The notes under the pieces were generated by a model, which did no database searches, was not told where the DNA came from, and was given only the letters and a program-made list of their open reading frames with translations. This document shows, piece by piece, positions 1 through 6,769 of a stretch of DNA of 17,059 nucleotides. The stretch is from Bacilli bacterium (lineage in GTDB: Bacteria > Bacillota_I > Bacilli_A > RF39 > UBA660): positions 1 through 17,059 of the forward strand of contig JAFPMR010000188.1 of assembly GCA_017411235.1 (NCBI GenBank). The letters are read 5' to 3'. The translations under genes were made by a program, and so were the position numbers. The stretch's first letter is position 1. Each line of letters opens with the position of its first letter.

Positions 1-531
1 AACAGTTAAGTTTAATGTTGATTTTTCTGATTGTTCTACAGATGGATTAATTACATATTCTCCATCTACTTTTCCAACGATAACACCTGATACAGGTCCA
101 TCAAATGGAATGTCTGAAATTCCTAATGCTAATGATGATCCTAGTAATGCAGTCATTACTGGTGAGTTATCTTGATCTACAGATAATACTGTATTGATAA
201 CTTGAACTTCGTTACGGAAGTTTTCATCAAACATAGGACGAATTGGACGGTCAATAATACGAGCTGCTAATGTAGCTTCGTCAGTTGGACGTCCTTCTCT
301 TTTGATAAATCCACCAGGAATTTTACCAACAGAGTAAAGTTTTTCTTGATATAAAACTGTTAAAGGAAAGAAATCTTGAGTTATTGGAGTATGTCCCATA
401 ACTGTAGCAGTTAAAATTACTGTATCTCCGTATCTTACTAGTACTGATCCATTAGCTTGTTTTGCTAATTCACCAGTTTCAACTACTAGTTTTTTTCCTA
501 AAAAGTCTTTTTCAAATACTTTTTTTGCCAT
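1..531 (-). CDS. pnp: Polynucleotide phosphorylase, N-terminal part (runs off the left edge)
   Basis: This is the first 177 codons of polyribonucleotide nucleotidyltransferase, the trimeric 3'-to-5' phosphorolytic exoribonuclease of mRNA decay. The visible part is the first RNase PH-like domain. It contains [20 protein letters not shown] and then [20 protein letters not shown], the RNA-binding and Arg-rich signatures of PNPase. The start ATG (529-531) is preceded by GGAGAGAGGT, a good Shine-Dalgarno. The gene lies directly downstream of rpsO, the arrangement seen in many bacteria, with a terminator-like hairpin in the 57-nt gap. Expression therefore probably depends on read-through from the rpsO promoter. 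The second RNase PH, KH and S1 domains lie outside the window. Family assignment is very secure; only completeness is unknown. Confidence 0.97.
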   Translation of the reverse strand, partial: MAKKVFEKDFLGKKLVVETGELAKQANGSVLVRYGDTVILTATVMGHTPITQDFFPLTVLYQEKLYSVGKIPGGFIKREGRPTDEATLAARIIDRPIRPMFDENFRNEVQVINTVLSVDQDNSPVMTALLGSSLALGISDIPFDGPVSGVIVGKVDGEYVINPSVEQSEKSTLNLTV

Positions 532-549
532 TTTTTTACCTCTCTCTCC

Positions 550-579
550 TAAAAAAAGACACTTAAAAATAAGTGCCTA
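550..579 (-). terminator. Intrinsic terminator/attenuator between rpsO and pnp
   Basis: On the minus-strand RNA, AGGCACUUA pairs with UAAGUGUCU (9 pairs, one G-U) around a UUUU loop and is followed by seven U. It begins about 10 nt after the rpsO stop. The U tract runs straight into the pnp Shine-Dalgarno, so the hairpin probably reduces rather than abolishes pnp transcription. This resembles the rpsO-pnp spacer of other bacteria. Confidence 0.8.
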
Positions 580-588
580 CTTTTTTTA

Positions 589-858
589 CTATTTTCTTAA
601 GCCAAGGGCTTCAATAGTTTTTCTATAACTTACTACATCATTATCTCTTAAATAATCTAGTAAACTTCTTCTTTTACCAACCATCATTTGAAGACCTCTT
701 TTTGAATGGAAATCATGAATATGAGTCTTTAAATGTTCAGTTAGATTATTAATTTCTTCAGTAAGGATAGCGATTTGAACTTCAGTTGATCCTGAGTCTT
801 GTTCGTTTTTACCAAACTTCTTAATTAATTCAGCTTTCTTTTCTTTTGAAACTGCCAT
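589..858 (-). CDS. rpsO: 30S ribosomal protein S15
   Basis: An 89-aa protein of standard S15 length. S15 binds the central domain of 16S rRNA early in 30S assembly. The family signatures are visible: [20 protein letters not shown] at about residues 23-42, then the helix with HxxDxxSKRGL, and the basic segment [11 protein letters not shown] near residues 60-70. The start ATG follows AAAGGAGG with 7-8 nt spacing. A dedicated promoter lies about 75 nt upstream, and pnp follows. The leader can form a hairpin whose loop complements the Shine-Dalgarno, consistent with the S15 autoregulation known in other bacteria (see leader feature). Confidence 0.98.
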   Translation of the reverse strand: MAVSKEKKAELIKKFGKNEQDSGSTEVQIAILTEEINNLTEHLKTHIHDFHSKRGLQMMVGKRRSLLDYLRDNDVVSYRKTIEALGLRK

Positions 859-865
859 ATTTTTT

Positions 866-916
866 CCTCCTTTATATATAAACGGTTTAATCCTAGAAAA
901 GATTCGGAGATTTCTA
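866..916 (-). promoter_or_regulatory. rpsO leader: hairpin and possible Shine-Dalgarno pseudoknot
   Basis: In the leader RNA, UAGAAA (911-916) pairs with UUUCUA (894-899), closing an 11-nt loop. The loop contains UCUCC (906-910), which can pair with GGAGG of the rpsO Shine-Dalgarno (866-870), four Watson-Crick pairs plus one G-U. That would form an H-type pseudoknot masking the ribosome site. E. coli S15 represses its own mRNA through a pseudoknot, and S15 leaders in other phyla use different folds. The pairing is seen; regulation is inferred. Confidence 0.45.
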
Positions 917-940
917 ATCCAAGAATAAACTTACCTAGAT

Positions 941-969
941 AGTATAACTAAAAAAGGATAGAAATGCAA
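941..969 (-). promoter_or_regulatory. Sigma-A promoter for rpsO-pnp
   Basis: Read on the minus strand, the -35 is TTGCAT (964-969), the spacer is exactly 17 nt and the -10 is TATACT (941-946). Transcription should start near 933-935, leaving a leader of about 75 nt. The promoter lies about 18 nt beyond the stop of the preceding gene, and no terminator separates them. Confidence 0.75.
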
Positions 970-987
970 GTCTTTTTTATTGTAGGC

Positions 988-2835
988 TTACATCATCTTT
1001 TTTTGTTTTGTTATATCTTCATATTGACCTAATAGTTTAGCTTCATTTTCACAGATAATAATTGTTTTATCTGTTAGTTGTTGTAATGCTTCTTGAATAC
1101 TTTGATATTCTTTTGAATTGTTTTCTCCTTGGAAGTATTCTCTTATTCTTTCTAGAATAGCTTGGTATTCTTTTTTATTAGCTTCATAATGATTTAATAT
1201 AACACTTAAGTTAAATAAACCTTTTCTAGTAGCATATTGTTCTAGTTTCTTCATTTCGTTATAAGCTACTTCTACTTGGGCAAATACTGTTGTGAATTCT
1301 TCATCGTCTTCTGTTCTATTAGTCATATCATTTTTAAGTAGATTCTTAATTGAATCTTGTCTTTGTGTATATTTTAAATCTCTCTTTATTTGACTAATTA
1401 ATACTTTTAATCTTAATAATTGTTTTTGATATTCTTCATCTTTATTTATTTTAACCATACTATTAAGATTATTTTTAGAATAATATATACTACTAATTCT
1501 TTCTATTATATCCTGATATTCTTCTTCATAACGAGCTCTTATTTGTTGCTCTAGTTTTTCATATTCACCTTTTGGATATTTAGTCTTTTGATAATTTAGT
1601 GTTGTTTGGATAGTAGTATTAAATGACTCAACTTGACTACCTATTTCAAATAGTATTGGATTACTACCTATCATTATTTTGTTTTGATGTTGTTTCCAAT
1701 AATCAACACAAGCTTGGAATGCTTTATCTTCACTCTCTCTTGATGCTTTTTCTATGAATGCTTTATATTCTTCAACTAGTTTGCTACTATCTTCTTGTTT
1801 ATCTAGAGCTTTTCTTATTTTACTTTTATATTCTTTGATTGTATTTGTATAAGGATTAGCCATACCATAGAATGTATATATAGAATCGATTCTAGCAATA
1901 ATTAATTCGTATGAACATTCATCACTATATACTAACTCATAAGCTGCTACGTTCTTAGCATAATAATCATTTAATAGTTTATAGATTGCATCTATTTTAG
2001 CAGAGAATTCTTTAGCCATTTCTTCTAGTTTACGATGCTCTTTTTCTTCTACTTCTAAAATAGCATTGGTTCTTACTAATTCAAAGTGTTCTGTGTATGC
2101 TTTATCTATTTGAGTCATAAAGACACTTCTAGTTTTATTATCTATTGATGAAGTATTCTTATCTAGTTTATGTGCTTTTTCTGCTTCTATTCTAGATATA
2201 TAATTAGATGCTTCAACTAAAATAGTTATTTGATTATTTAATTTAGCTAATTCATCTGCAACACTAAAACTAGAGATATCTTCTATTGGTTTTGTTAAAT
2301 CGACATATTCTTTAATTCTCTCTTCTGGTGTTTCATAGATTTTATCTAATCTTTTTTCTACATATGATTTGAAATATGGATCTAATTTCATTAGTTTCAT
2401 TTTCATTATAAGATTTAGACTAGTCTCAGCGTTAGGTGTATTAGTACCCTTTACTAGTTTTCCACCATGAAAGATTCTTTCTGTTAGTTTTAATGGTCCA
2501 TCATAACTTATTTTACTGTAGTAAATATAGAAAAAATCTTTTACTTCATCTAGGGCATGCATTTGAGTAGAAAATGGAATATCTTGATCTAGATATAGGA
2601 CACCTTCTTCTACAAAGCAATTTAGTCTATTCTGAATAAAGACACTATTAACACTAAGTCTTTGATTGTAACGTGTACTACTTACATCTCTTAAATAGAC
2701 ACTTTTATTTATTGTATTAGTTCTAGTAATACCATTTTCATGATGAGAGATAAGAATACTATCTTCTCTTATTTCAATACTTAGTTGTTTATTCATTATA
2801 TCTCTATAATGCTCTTCAAATACGTCTGCGTTCAT
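988..2835 (-). CDS. Large coiled-coil protein of unknown function (615 aa)
   Basis: I do not recognise this family. The 615-aa product has no signal peptide or membrane segment, so it is probably cytoplasmic. About the first 140 residues look like a mixed alpha/beta domain, with strands such as LSIEIREDSILIS and VNSVFIQN. From about residue 185 to the end it is almost wholly charged helix rich in E, K and Q with heptad-like spacing, for example around ILEVEEKEHRKLEEMAKEFS, suggesting a long coiled coil. The start ATG follows AGAGGGGGAG at 5-6 nt, and a promoter lies 25-53 nt upstream. It sits alone between a transglutaminase-like gene and rpsO, with no clear terminator before the rpsO promoter. 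A structural or scaffold role is possible but unproven. Confidence 0.85.
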   Translation of the reverse strand: MNADVFEEHYRDIMNKQLSIEIREDSILISHHENGITRTNTINKSVYLRDVSSTRYNQRLSVNSVFIQNRLNCFVEEGVLYLDQDIPFSTQMHALDEVKDFFYIYYSKISYDGPLKLTERIFHGGKLVKGTNTPNAETSLNLIMKMKLMKLDPYFKSYVEKRLDKIYETPEERIKEYVDLTKPIEDISSFSVADELAKLNNQITILVEASNYISRIEAEKAHKLDKNTSSIDNKTRSVFMTQIDKAYTEHFELVRTNAILEVEEKEHRKLEEMAKEFSAKIDAIYKLLNDYYAKNVAAYELVYSDECSYELIIARIDSIYTFYGMANPYTNTIKEYKSKIRKALDKQEDSSKLVEEYKAFIEKASRESEDKAFQACVDYWKQHQNKIMIGSNPILFEIGSQVESFNTTIQTTLNYQKTKYPKGEYEKLEQQIRARYEEEYQDIIERISSIYYSKNNLNSMVKINKDEEYQKQLLRLKVLISQIKRDLKYTQRQDSIKNLLKNDMTNRTEDDEEFTTVFAQVEVAYNEMKKLEQYATRKGLFNLSVILNHYEANKKEYQAILERIREYFQGENNSKEYQSIQEALQQLTDKTIIICENEAKLLGQYEDITKQKKMM

Positions 2836-2859
2836 TAATTCTCCCCCTCTAGGATTTAT

Positions 2860-2888
2860 ATACTATTCTTCTTTTTAGGAATAGTCAA
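2860..2888 (-). promoter_or_regulatory. Promoter for the 615-aa coiled-coil gene
   Basis: On the minus strand, -35 TTGACT (2883-2888), a 17-nt spacer and -10 TAGTAT (2860-2865). A perfect 7-bp inverted repeat ACTATTC/GAATAGT (2862-2868 and 2879-2885) overlaps the -10 and the -35. It could be an operator, though no regulator is identified. Confidence 0.55.
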
Positions 2889-2899
2889 TTAAAATATTG

Positions 2900-3805
2900 T
2901 TATATTTTTACTTTAGTTAAAGTTTGGCATACTGTATCAATGTCTTGTCTATTAGCATCATGAAAATCATCTAACAATGAATGATTTCTTCTACATGTAT
3001 CTATTACTCTTTCATACATATCTTTTACGATAGCAGGACTCATAATTGGATGATCTGATAGTAAATATGATTTTAATACAGTGTCTATAAATTCTTCTTT
3101 ATTCCCAGAGTCTAATGCTAACATTAGCCAAGGTTTTAATTCCATTTCTAAATCAAAACCAATGTATTTAGCTTTTAAGACATCGTTTATTGTTGCAAAT
3201 GATAAACCAGTTGGATCTACTATATAATATGTTTCTCCTACTCTAGTTAAGGTTACAGCATGGTTACCTATTTTTTTAATAAATGGAGATAGTATTAATT
3301 TTTTTATAAAGTTTTTACGTTCAGGAATCATTTTTCTTTCTATAGGAGGTTTATATTCTCTTTGTAATCCTTTTGGAGGGAATACACCACATCCCATAAT
3401 ATATGATTCGTTACCCATTTCTTTTAGAACTCTTGTTAACATATCAGCATTATTTAAACATACTGATTTACCCCTCATGATATCAGCACCAGTAATGGTT
3501 GTATTGTTTATTCTATCAGTTATACTATATACTAAGTCTTTATCTTTAGATAGATAGCCATTCCATAGTAAGTATTCAAAAACAATACTAGCAGATATTG
3601 AATTATAACAGCCTAGTTCTGGTATTAATCTGGCGGTTCTTTTTATTATATTTAGATATGCTTCATAATATGGTTCATTGCTTACTATACTTCTTTGCTT
3701 TGCTAAAGCTTCTGTATATAGTTTTATTGTTGAATCATCATAATAGTTTACAAATCTTTTAATTTTTTCTTTTTGTTCTTCAGTCATATCGGTAAATCTT
3801 ATCAC
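2900..3805 (-). CDS. Transglutaminase-like (papain-fold) protein, 301 aa
   Basis: The C-terminal half carries the ordered Cys-His-Asp triad of the transglutaminase-like superfamily. Cys116 lies in GKSVCLNNADML at a helix start, His182 in GNHAVTLTRVG on a strand, and Asp197 in YYIVDPTG. Residues 1-100 are helical and unfamiliar. In bacteria such folds act as proteases, peptidoglycan-linked amidases or cross-linkers; the substrate here cannot be told. No signal peptide or membrane segment is visible, which argues for a cytoplasmic role. The start is GTG (3803-3805), chosen because GAGGGGG lies 8 nt upstream and no ATG fits better. That Shine-Dalgarno is part of an inverted repeat joined to the promoter. 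A second, dissimilar protein with the same triad lies at 12920-14413. Confidence 0.8.
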   Translation of the reverse strand: MIRFTDMTEEQKEKIKRFVNYYDDSTIKLYTEALAKQRSIVSNEPYYEAYLNIIKRTARLIPELGCYNSISASIVFEYLLWNGYLSKDKDLVYSITDRINNTTITGADIMRGKSVCLNNADMLTRVLKEMGNESYIMGCGVFPPKGLQREYKPPIERKMIPERKNFIKKLILSPFIKKIGNHAVTLTRVGETYYIVDPTGLSFATINDVLKAKYIGFDLEMELKPWLMLALDSGNKEEFIDTVLKSYLLSDHPIMSPAIVKDMYERVIDTCRRNHSLLDDFHDANRQDIDTVCQTLTKVKI

Positions 3806-3810
3806 AATAA

Positions 3811-3861
3811 AACCCCCTCTTTTATGGGGGTTATGATAGCACTTTTATAGTAATATAGCAA
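3811..3861 (-). promoter_or_regulatory. Compact promoter/inverted-repeat cassette, copy 1
   Basis: On the minus strand: -35 TTGCTA (3856-3861), 17-nt spacer, -10 TATCAT (3833-3838), then directly AACCCCC (3826-3832), an 8-nt loop and GGGGGTT (3811-3817), then TTATT and the GTG start. The stem is a perfect 7 bp and includes the Shine-Dalgarno. The first purine at the usual +1 distance (8 nt after the -10) lies just past the left arm. As no other terminator follows truB, the hairpin plus U-run may also end the truB transcript. Confidence 0.65.
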
Positions 3862-3863
3862 AT

Positions 3864-4715
3864 TTAAAACATTATATATGGCTTAGCTTTATTACTATCT
3901 TTTTCATATGTTTTATAGATAGCTATTATTTTTTTATCATGTCTTAAACATGCTATTTCTCCTTTAAATATCTTGTTAATAACTGCACCGTTATTAACAG
4001 GTTTTAATAATTCATCATCTATATCGATTGTTTCTATATTAGATAATACTTCTTCATTAGATAATAATTTATAATTGTCTGCTTCAATATCTTCTAGTGT
4101 ATAACAATTATCTATACTAAATTCACCTTGTTTAGTTCTTATTAAACTAGACATAGTACCTATGGTATTTAGTTTAGTACAGATATCATTTATTAATGCT
4201 CTAATATATGTACCTTTAGATACTGTAGTTTTAAATGTTATTTCATTATCTTTATAGTCTAGCAATTCAATAGATTGAATATCTATTTCTCTTTTAGGTA
4301 GTTCTACAGGTATACCTTCTCTTGCATATTCATATAGTTTTTTACCATTTACTTTTACTGCAGAATAGATAGGTGTTTTTTGAATAGATTTACCTAGAAA
4401 AGAATCTAATACCTTAGTTATTTCTTCTTTAGTAAATGTTTTTACTTCTTGTTCTTCTAAGATAGTACCCATAGTATCTAGAGTATCTGTTTTAATACCT
4501 AGTTTAATAGTAGCTATGTATTCTTTATATTTAGATGTAAGAATATCACATAGTTTAGTTGATTTACCAATACAAATAACTAAGACTCCAGTAGCTATTG
4601 GATCTAGTGTACCTGTATGACCTATCTTTTTAGTATTAAATATTTTAGTTAATTTATTTACTACATCACGAGAAGTAAAATCGATTGGTTTATTTACTAA
4701 TAAAACACCATTCAT
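3864..4715 (-). CDS. truB: tRNA pseudouridine(55) synthase
   Basis: TruB isomerises U55 in the T-loop of tRNAs to pseudouridine. The 283-aa length is normal. The catalytic motif GHTGTLDPIATGVL holds the nucleophile Asp38. Other family signatures are KEYIATIKLGIKTDTLDTMG (67-86), TPIYSAVKVNGKKLYEYAREG, and GTYIRALINDI in the second half. The C-terminal PUA-like part is short. The start ATG (4713-4715) overlaps the stop of the upstream gene as TAATG, and the Shine-Dalgarno AAGGAGAAG lies inside that gene, implying translational coupling. In most Bacilli truB follows rbfA directly and precedes ribF. Here five accessory genes separate it from rbfA, and ribF is absent. Confidence 0.97.
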   Translation of the reverse strand: MNGVLLVNKPIDFTSRDVVNKLTKIFNTKKIGHTGTLDPIATGVLVICIGKSTKLCDILTSKYKEYIATIKLGIKTDTLDTMGTILEEQEVKTFTKEEITKVLDSFLGKSIQKTPIYSAVKVNGKKLYEYAREGIPVELPKREIDIQSIELLDYKDNEITFKTTVSKGTYIRALINDICTKLNTIGTMSSLIRTKQGEFSIDNCYTLEDIEADNYKLLSNEEVLSNIETIDIDDELLKPVNNGAVINKIFKGEIACLRHDKKIIAIYKTYEKDSNKAKPYIMF

Positions 4716-5233
4716 TATGATTCTTCTCCTTCGTATACAAACGGATCTGTTGGTATTAAATTGTCATTAATGTTAAATGAAACACCTCGATTTAGTTCAA
4801 TATACTCTTTATCTCTTATATCGATTCTCACCTGAGTATAACGATCATTTTCACCTTCGTATTCACTTTTGTTCTTTTTCCAAATGCAATCACTTGTATT
4901 ATCTTTGCATTTAAATGAGAAATGAATTGTTTCATATCTATAATATGGTTCTTTATCCCAATATCTTCCATAATCATGTATTTCTAATAGTTCAATTGAT
5001 TCTAAGTTATCTTCAATGATATATCCTTTTTCTTTTAATTTATTTAAGAAGTTATTCCATAGAATTAATTCTGAATTTCTAAATTCTTTCTTTTCTTCCA
5101 CTTTTGGTTCTTCTTTTGGTTTATCTTCTTTTTTATTATGGTTAGTTATACCTACAAGGATTGCTAATATAAGAATAACCATTAATGCTGTTCTAATAAT
5201 GTTTAATACAAAACTATTATCTTTTTTATTCAT
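4715..5233 (-). CDS. Single-pass membrane protein with extracytoplasmic domain, unknown function
   Basis: This 172-aa protein belongs to no family I recognise. A basic N-terminus is followed by one hydrophobic segment at about residues 10-30. A charged linker (33-50, rich in K, E and P) and a globular domain (53-172) follow. The topology suggests N-in with the domain outside. Two cysteines (109 and 116) close together could form a disulfide. No lipobox Cys is present after the hydrophobic stretch. It lies 10 nt after the methyltransferase-like gene; its Shine-Dalgarno TAGGTGAAG includes that gene's TAG stop. Its own TAA overlaps the truB ATG by one base. It is therefore co-transcribed with truB, though a functional link is not evident. 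Confidence 0.8.
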   Translation of the reverse strand: MNKKDNSFVLNIIRTALMVILILAILVGITNHNKKEDKPKEEPKVEEKKEFRNSELILWNNFLNKLKEKGYIIEDNLESIELLEIHDYGRYWDKEPYYRYETIHFSFKCKDNTSDCIWKKNKSEYEGENDRYTQVRIDIRDKEYIELNRGVSFNINDNLIPTDPFVYEGEES

Positions 5234-5243
5234 ATATCTTCAC

Positions 5244-5948
5244 CTATTTTTTATTATACAATATTGGGAAGTCAAATGGGTAGCCCTCTAGTGTAGTTAC
5301 TTGTAATTCTCCGTTAGGATATTTCTTTAGTAATCTTTTAGCTAGATTAATAGTTTCTTTTTGGAATAAGTATGGTGATTGTTCCATAAAATCCATATAT
5401 TCTACTCCTGGAGTGTGGTCACATCCACACATTGCTACATAGAAATCTTTTTTATGTTTAATTGCGTTTTCTAGAATAGCCCAGGTTGCTTTACAAGGAT
5501 GAATACCTATTACTAGGTCTGCTCCAGTTAGATCTGTTTCTTTTGTAAATTCTTCTTTATGTAATGTCATGTTTGGATATTTAGGAGTCATTTCTATTAG
5601 TGCTGGTTCATAGATAGTTATGGTGCCTTTACCAATTTTACCTTGTTCTTTAGCTAAGTCTTCTGCAAAGATTGGGAAGTTACCAGCAGCCACTTCTACT
5701 ACATTTCCATCAATTGGAAAGTTTTGTTTTATTAATTCTAAGTGTTTACGATAAAAGATAGCTGGTGAATCTTTAATACCTAATTTACCATAGATTTGCA
5801 TCATTATATTAGGAGCATAGATATCATGGATTTGTTTAAAAAAGTAATATTCTATGTAATCCCATTCTGATTTTGAATACTCATGCTGATATTTTTTCTT
5901 AAATTCTTCAAACTTCTTTTGATATTCTTCATCTATATAAATGGCCAT
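5244..5948 (-). CDS. SAM-methyltransferase-like protein, copy A of a tandem pair
   Basis: A 234-aa protein with a Rossmann-type methyltransferase core. A SAM-binding motif I, GNVVEVAAGNFP, lies at 81-92. An acidic motif II residue, Glu114, is in ITIYEP. Strand 4 is ADLVIGIHPC (143-152). Conserved Cys152 in HPCKAT and the cluster CGCDH (174-178) recall the HxCgdl and CCxH motifs of the METTL25/RRNAD1-like group (Methyltransf_32), but that is a motif-level resemblance only. The neighbouring gene at 6008-6712 is a paralogue, about half identical by eye, ending in the same PILYN[KR][KR]. Start ATG has a G5 Shine-Dalgarno within an inverted repeat. The membrane protein and truB follow closely in the same operon. 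Substrate unknown; activity is inferred. Confidence 0.8.
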   Translation of the reverse strand: MAIYIDEEYQKKFEEFKKKYQHEYSKSEWDYIEYYFFKQIHDIYAPNIMMQIYGKLGIKDSPAIFYRKHLELIKQNFPIDGNVVEVAAGNFPIFAEDLAKEQGKIGKGTITIYEPALIEMTPKYPNMTLHKEEFTKETDLTGADLVIGIHPCKATWAILENAIKHKKDFYVAMCGCDHTPGVEYMDFMEQSPYLFQKETINLAKRLLKKYPNGELQVTTLEGYPFDFPILYNKK

Positions 5949-5953
5949 ATAAA

Positions 5954-6005
5954 AACCCCCATTTCCAATGGGGTTTATAATATACTTTTTTAAGTTATTT
6001 GTAAA
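5954..6005 (-). promoter_or_regulatory. Compact promoter/inverted-repeat cassette, copy 2
   Basis: On the minus strand: -35 TTTACA (6000-6005), 17-nt spacer, -10 TATTAT (5977-5982), then directly AAACCCC (5970-5976). GGGGGTTTTTATATG (5946-5960) follows after a 9-nt stretch. AAACCCC pairs with GGGGUUU, and AUU/AAU can extend the stem past a bulged G. A lies 8 nt after the -10, as in copies 1, 3 and 4. The element lies in the 59-nt gap between the two methyltransferase-like paralogues. Confidence 0.65.
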
Positions 6006-6007
6006 GA

Positions 6008-6712
6008 TTATCTTCTATTGTATAGAATTGGATAATTAATAGGATGATCTTTTAGTTTTGTTACTTCTAATCTACTATGATCTCCATATTGTTTTAATAG
6101 AGTTTTAGCTTTATCTATTACTTCTGCTTGATAGATTTCTGGAGATGTACCAAAACCAAACATAGACATACTTTGTAATGGTGAATGAACACATCCACAC
6201 ATTGCTACATAGAAGTCTTTATCTGAAGCAATAGCATTTTCTAAGATTGATTCTGTTGCATCGCATGGCATTACACCTACTACTAAATCAGCATGAGATA
6301 TATCTGTATCGTTATAGAAGTATTCTTTATGTATTTCTATATTAGGATACTTAGGTGTCATTTGAACTAGTAATGGATCATAGATAGTTATAGTACCTTT
6401 ACCAATACGTAATTGTTCACTAGCTATTAGATTAGCTAATGCAGGTATTCTACCTGCTCCTACTTCAACAATGTTTCCATCTAATGGGAATAGTTTTTTT
6501 ATTAGTTTTAAATGTTTACGATAGAAGTTACCAGCTGATGGAACAATATCTAATTCTGAATAGATTTGCATTAAGATATCTGGTGCTTCATTAGAATGTA
6601 TATCATCATAGAAGTGTTCTTCTATATATTCCCATGTTTCTGGTTTATAACGCTGTGAATATAAGTCTTTAAACATTTCAAATTGTGATTGTAAGTGTTT
6701 GCTTGGTTTCAT
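6008..6712 (-). CDS. SAM-methyltransferase-like protein, copy B of a tandem pair
   Basis: A 234-aa paralogue of the gene at 5244-5948. Motif I reads GNIVEVGAGRIP (79-90), closer to the classical E/DxGxG than copy A. Motif II is ITIYDP with Asp112. Conserved Cys150 lies in MPCDAT, and the cluster CGCVH spans 172-176. Copy B has a 3-residue longer loop after that cluster and replaces His150 of copy A with Met, so the two may differ in substrate or one may be degenerate. The start ATG (6710-6712) is preceded by GGGGG with 8 nt spacing, within an inverted repeat. Its promoter -35 lies inside the 3' end of the metallophosphoesterase gene. Cytoplasmic; substrate unknown. Confidence 0.8.
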   Translation of the reverse strand: MKPSKHLQSQFEMFKDLYSQRYKPETWEYIEEHFYDDIHSNEAPDILMQIYSELDIVPSAGNFYRKHLKLIKKLFPLDGNIVEVGAGRIPALANLIASEQLRIGKGTITIYDPLLVQMTPKYPNIEIHKEYFYNDTDISHADLVVGVMPCDATESILENAIASDKDFYVAMCGCVHSPLQSMSMFGFGTSPEIYQAEVIDKAKTLLKQYGDHSRLEVTKLKDHPINYPILYNRR

Positions 6713-6717
6713 TTAAA

Positions 6718-6769
6718 AACCCCCATTTCTTATGGGAGTTATACTATATTATTTTAATTTTTTTGTCAA
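6718..6769 (-). promoter_or_regulatory. Compact promoter/inverted-repeat cassette, copy 3
   Basis: On the minus strand: consensus -35 TTGACA (6764-6769), 17-nt spacer, -10 TAGTAT (6741-6746), then directly AACUCCCAU (6732-6740), a 5-nt loop AAGAA, AUGGGGGUU (6718-6726), UUU and AAATG. The stem has 9 pairs with one G-U and no mismatch. The -35 and most of the spacer are inside the last codons of the metallophosphoesterase gene. Confidence 0.7.

Noticed and set aside
3811..3832. A preQ1 or other known riboswitch in the C-run/G-run hairpins
   Set aside because: The elements are only 22-23 nt and begin right at the -10; there is no aptamer-sized conserved sequence.
5016..5291. A 91-codon plus-strand frame with hydrophobic stretches
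   Set aside because: It is antisense to the membrane-protein gene; its hydrophobicity mirrors the AT-rich complementary strand, and no ribosome site precedes it.
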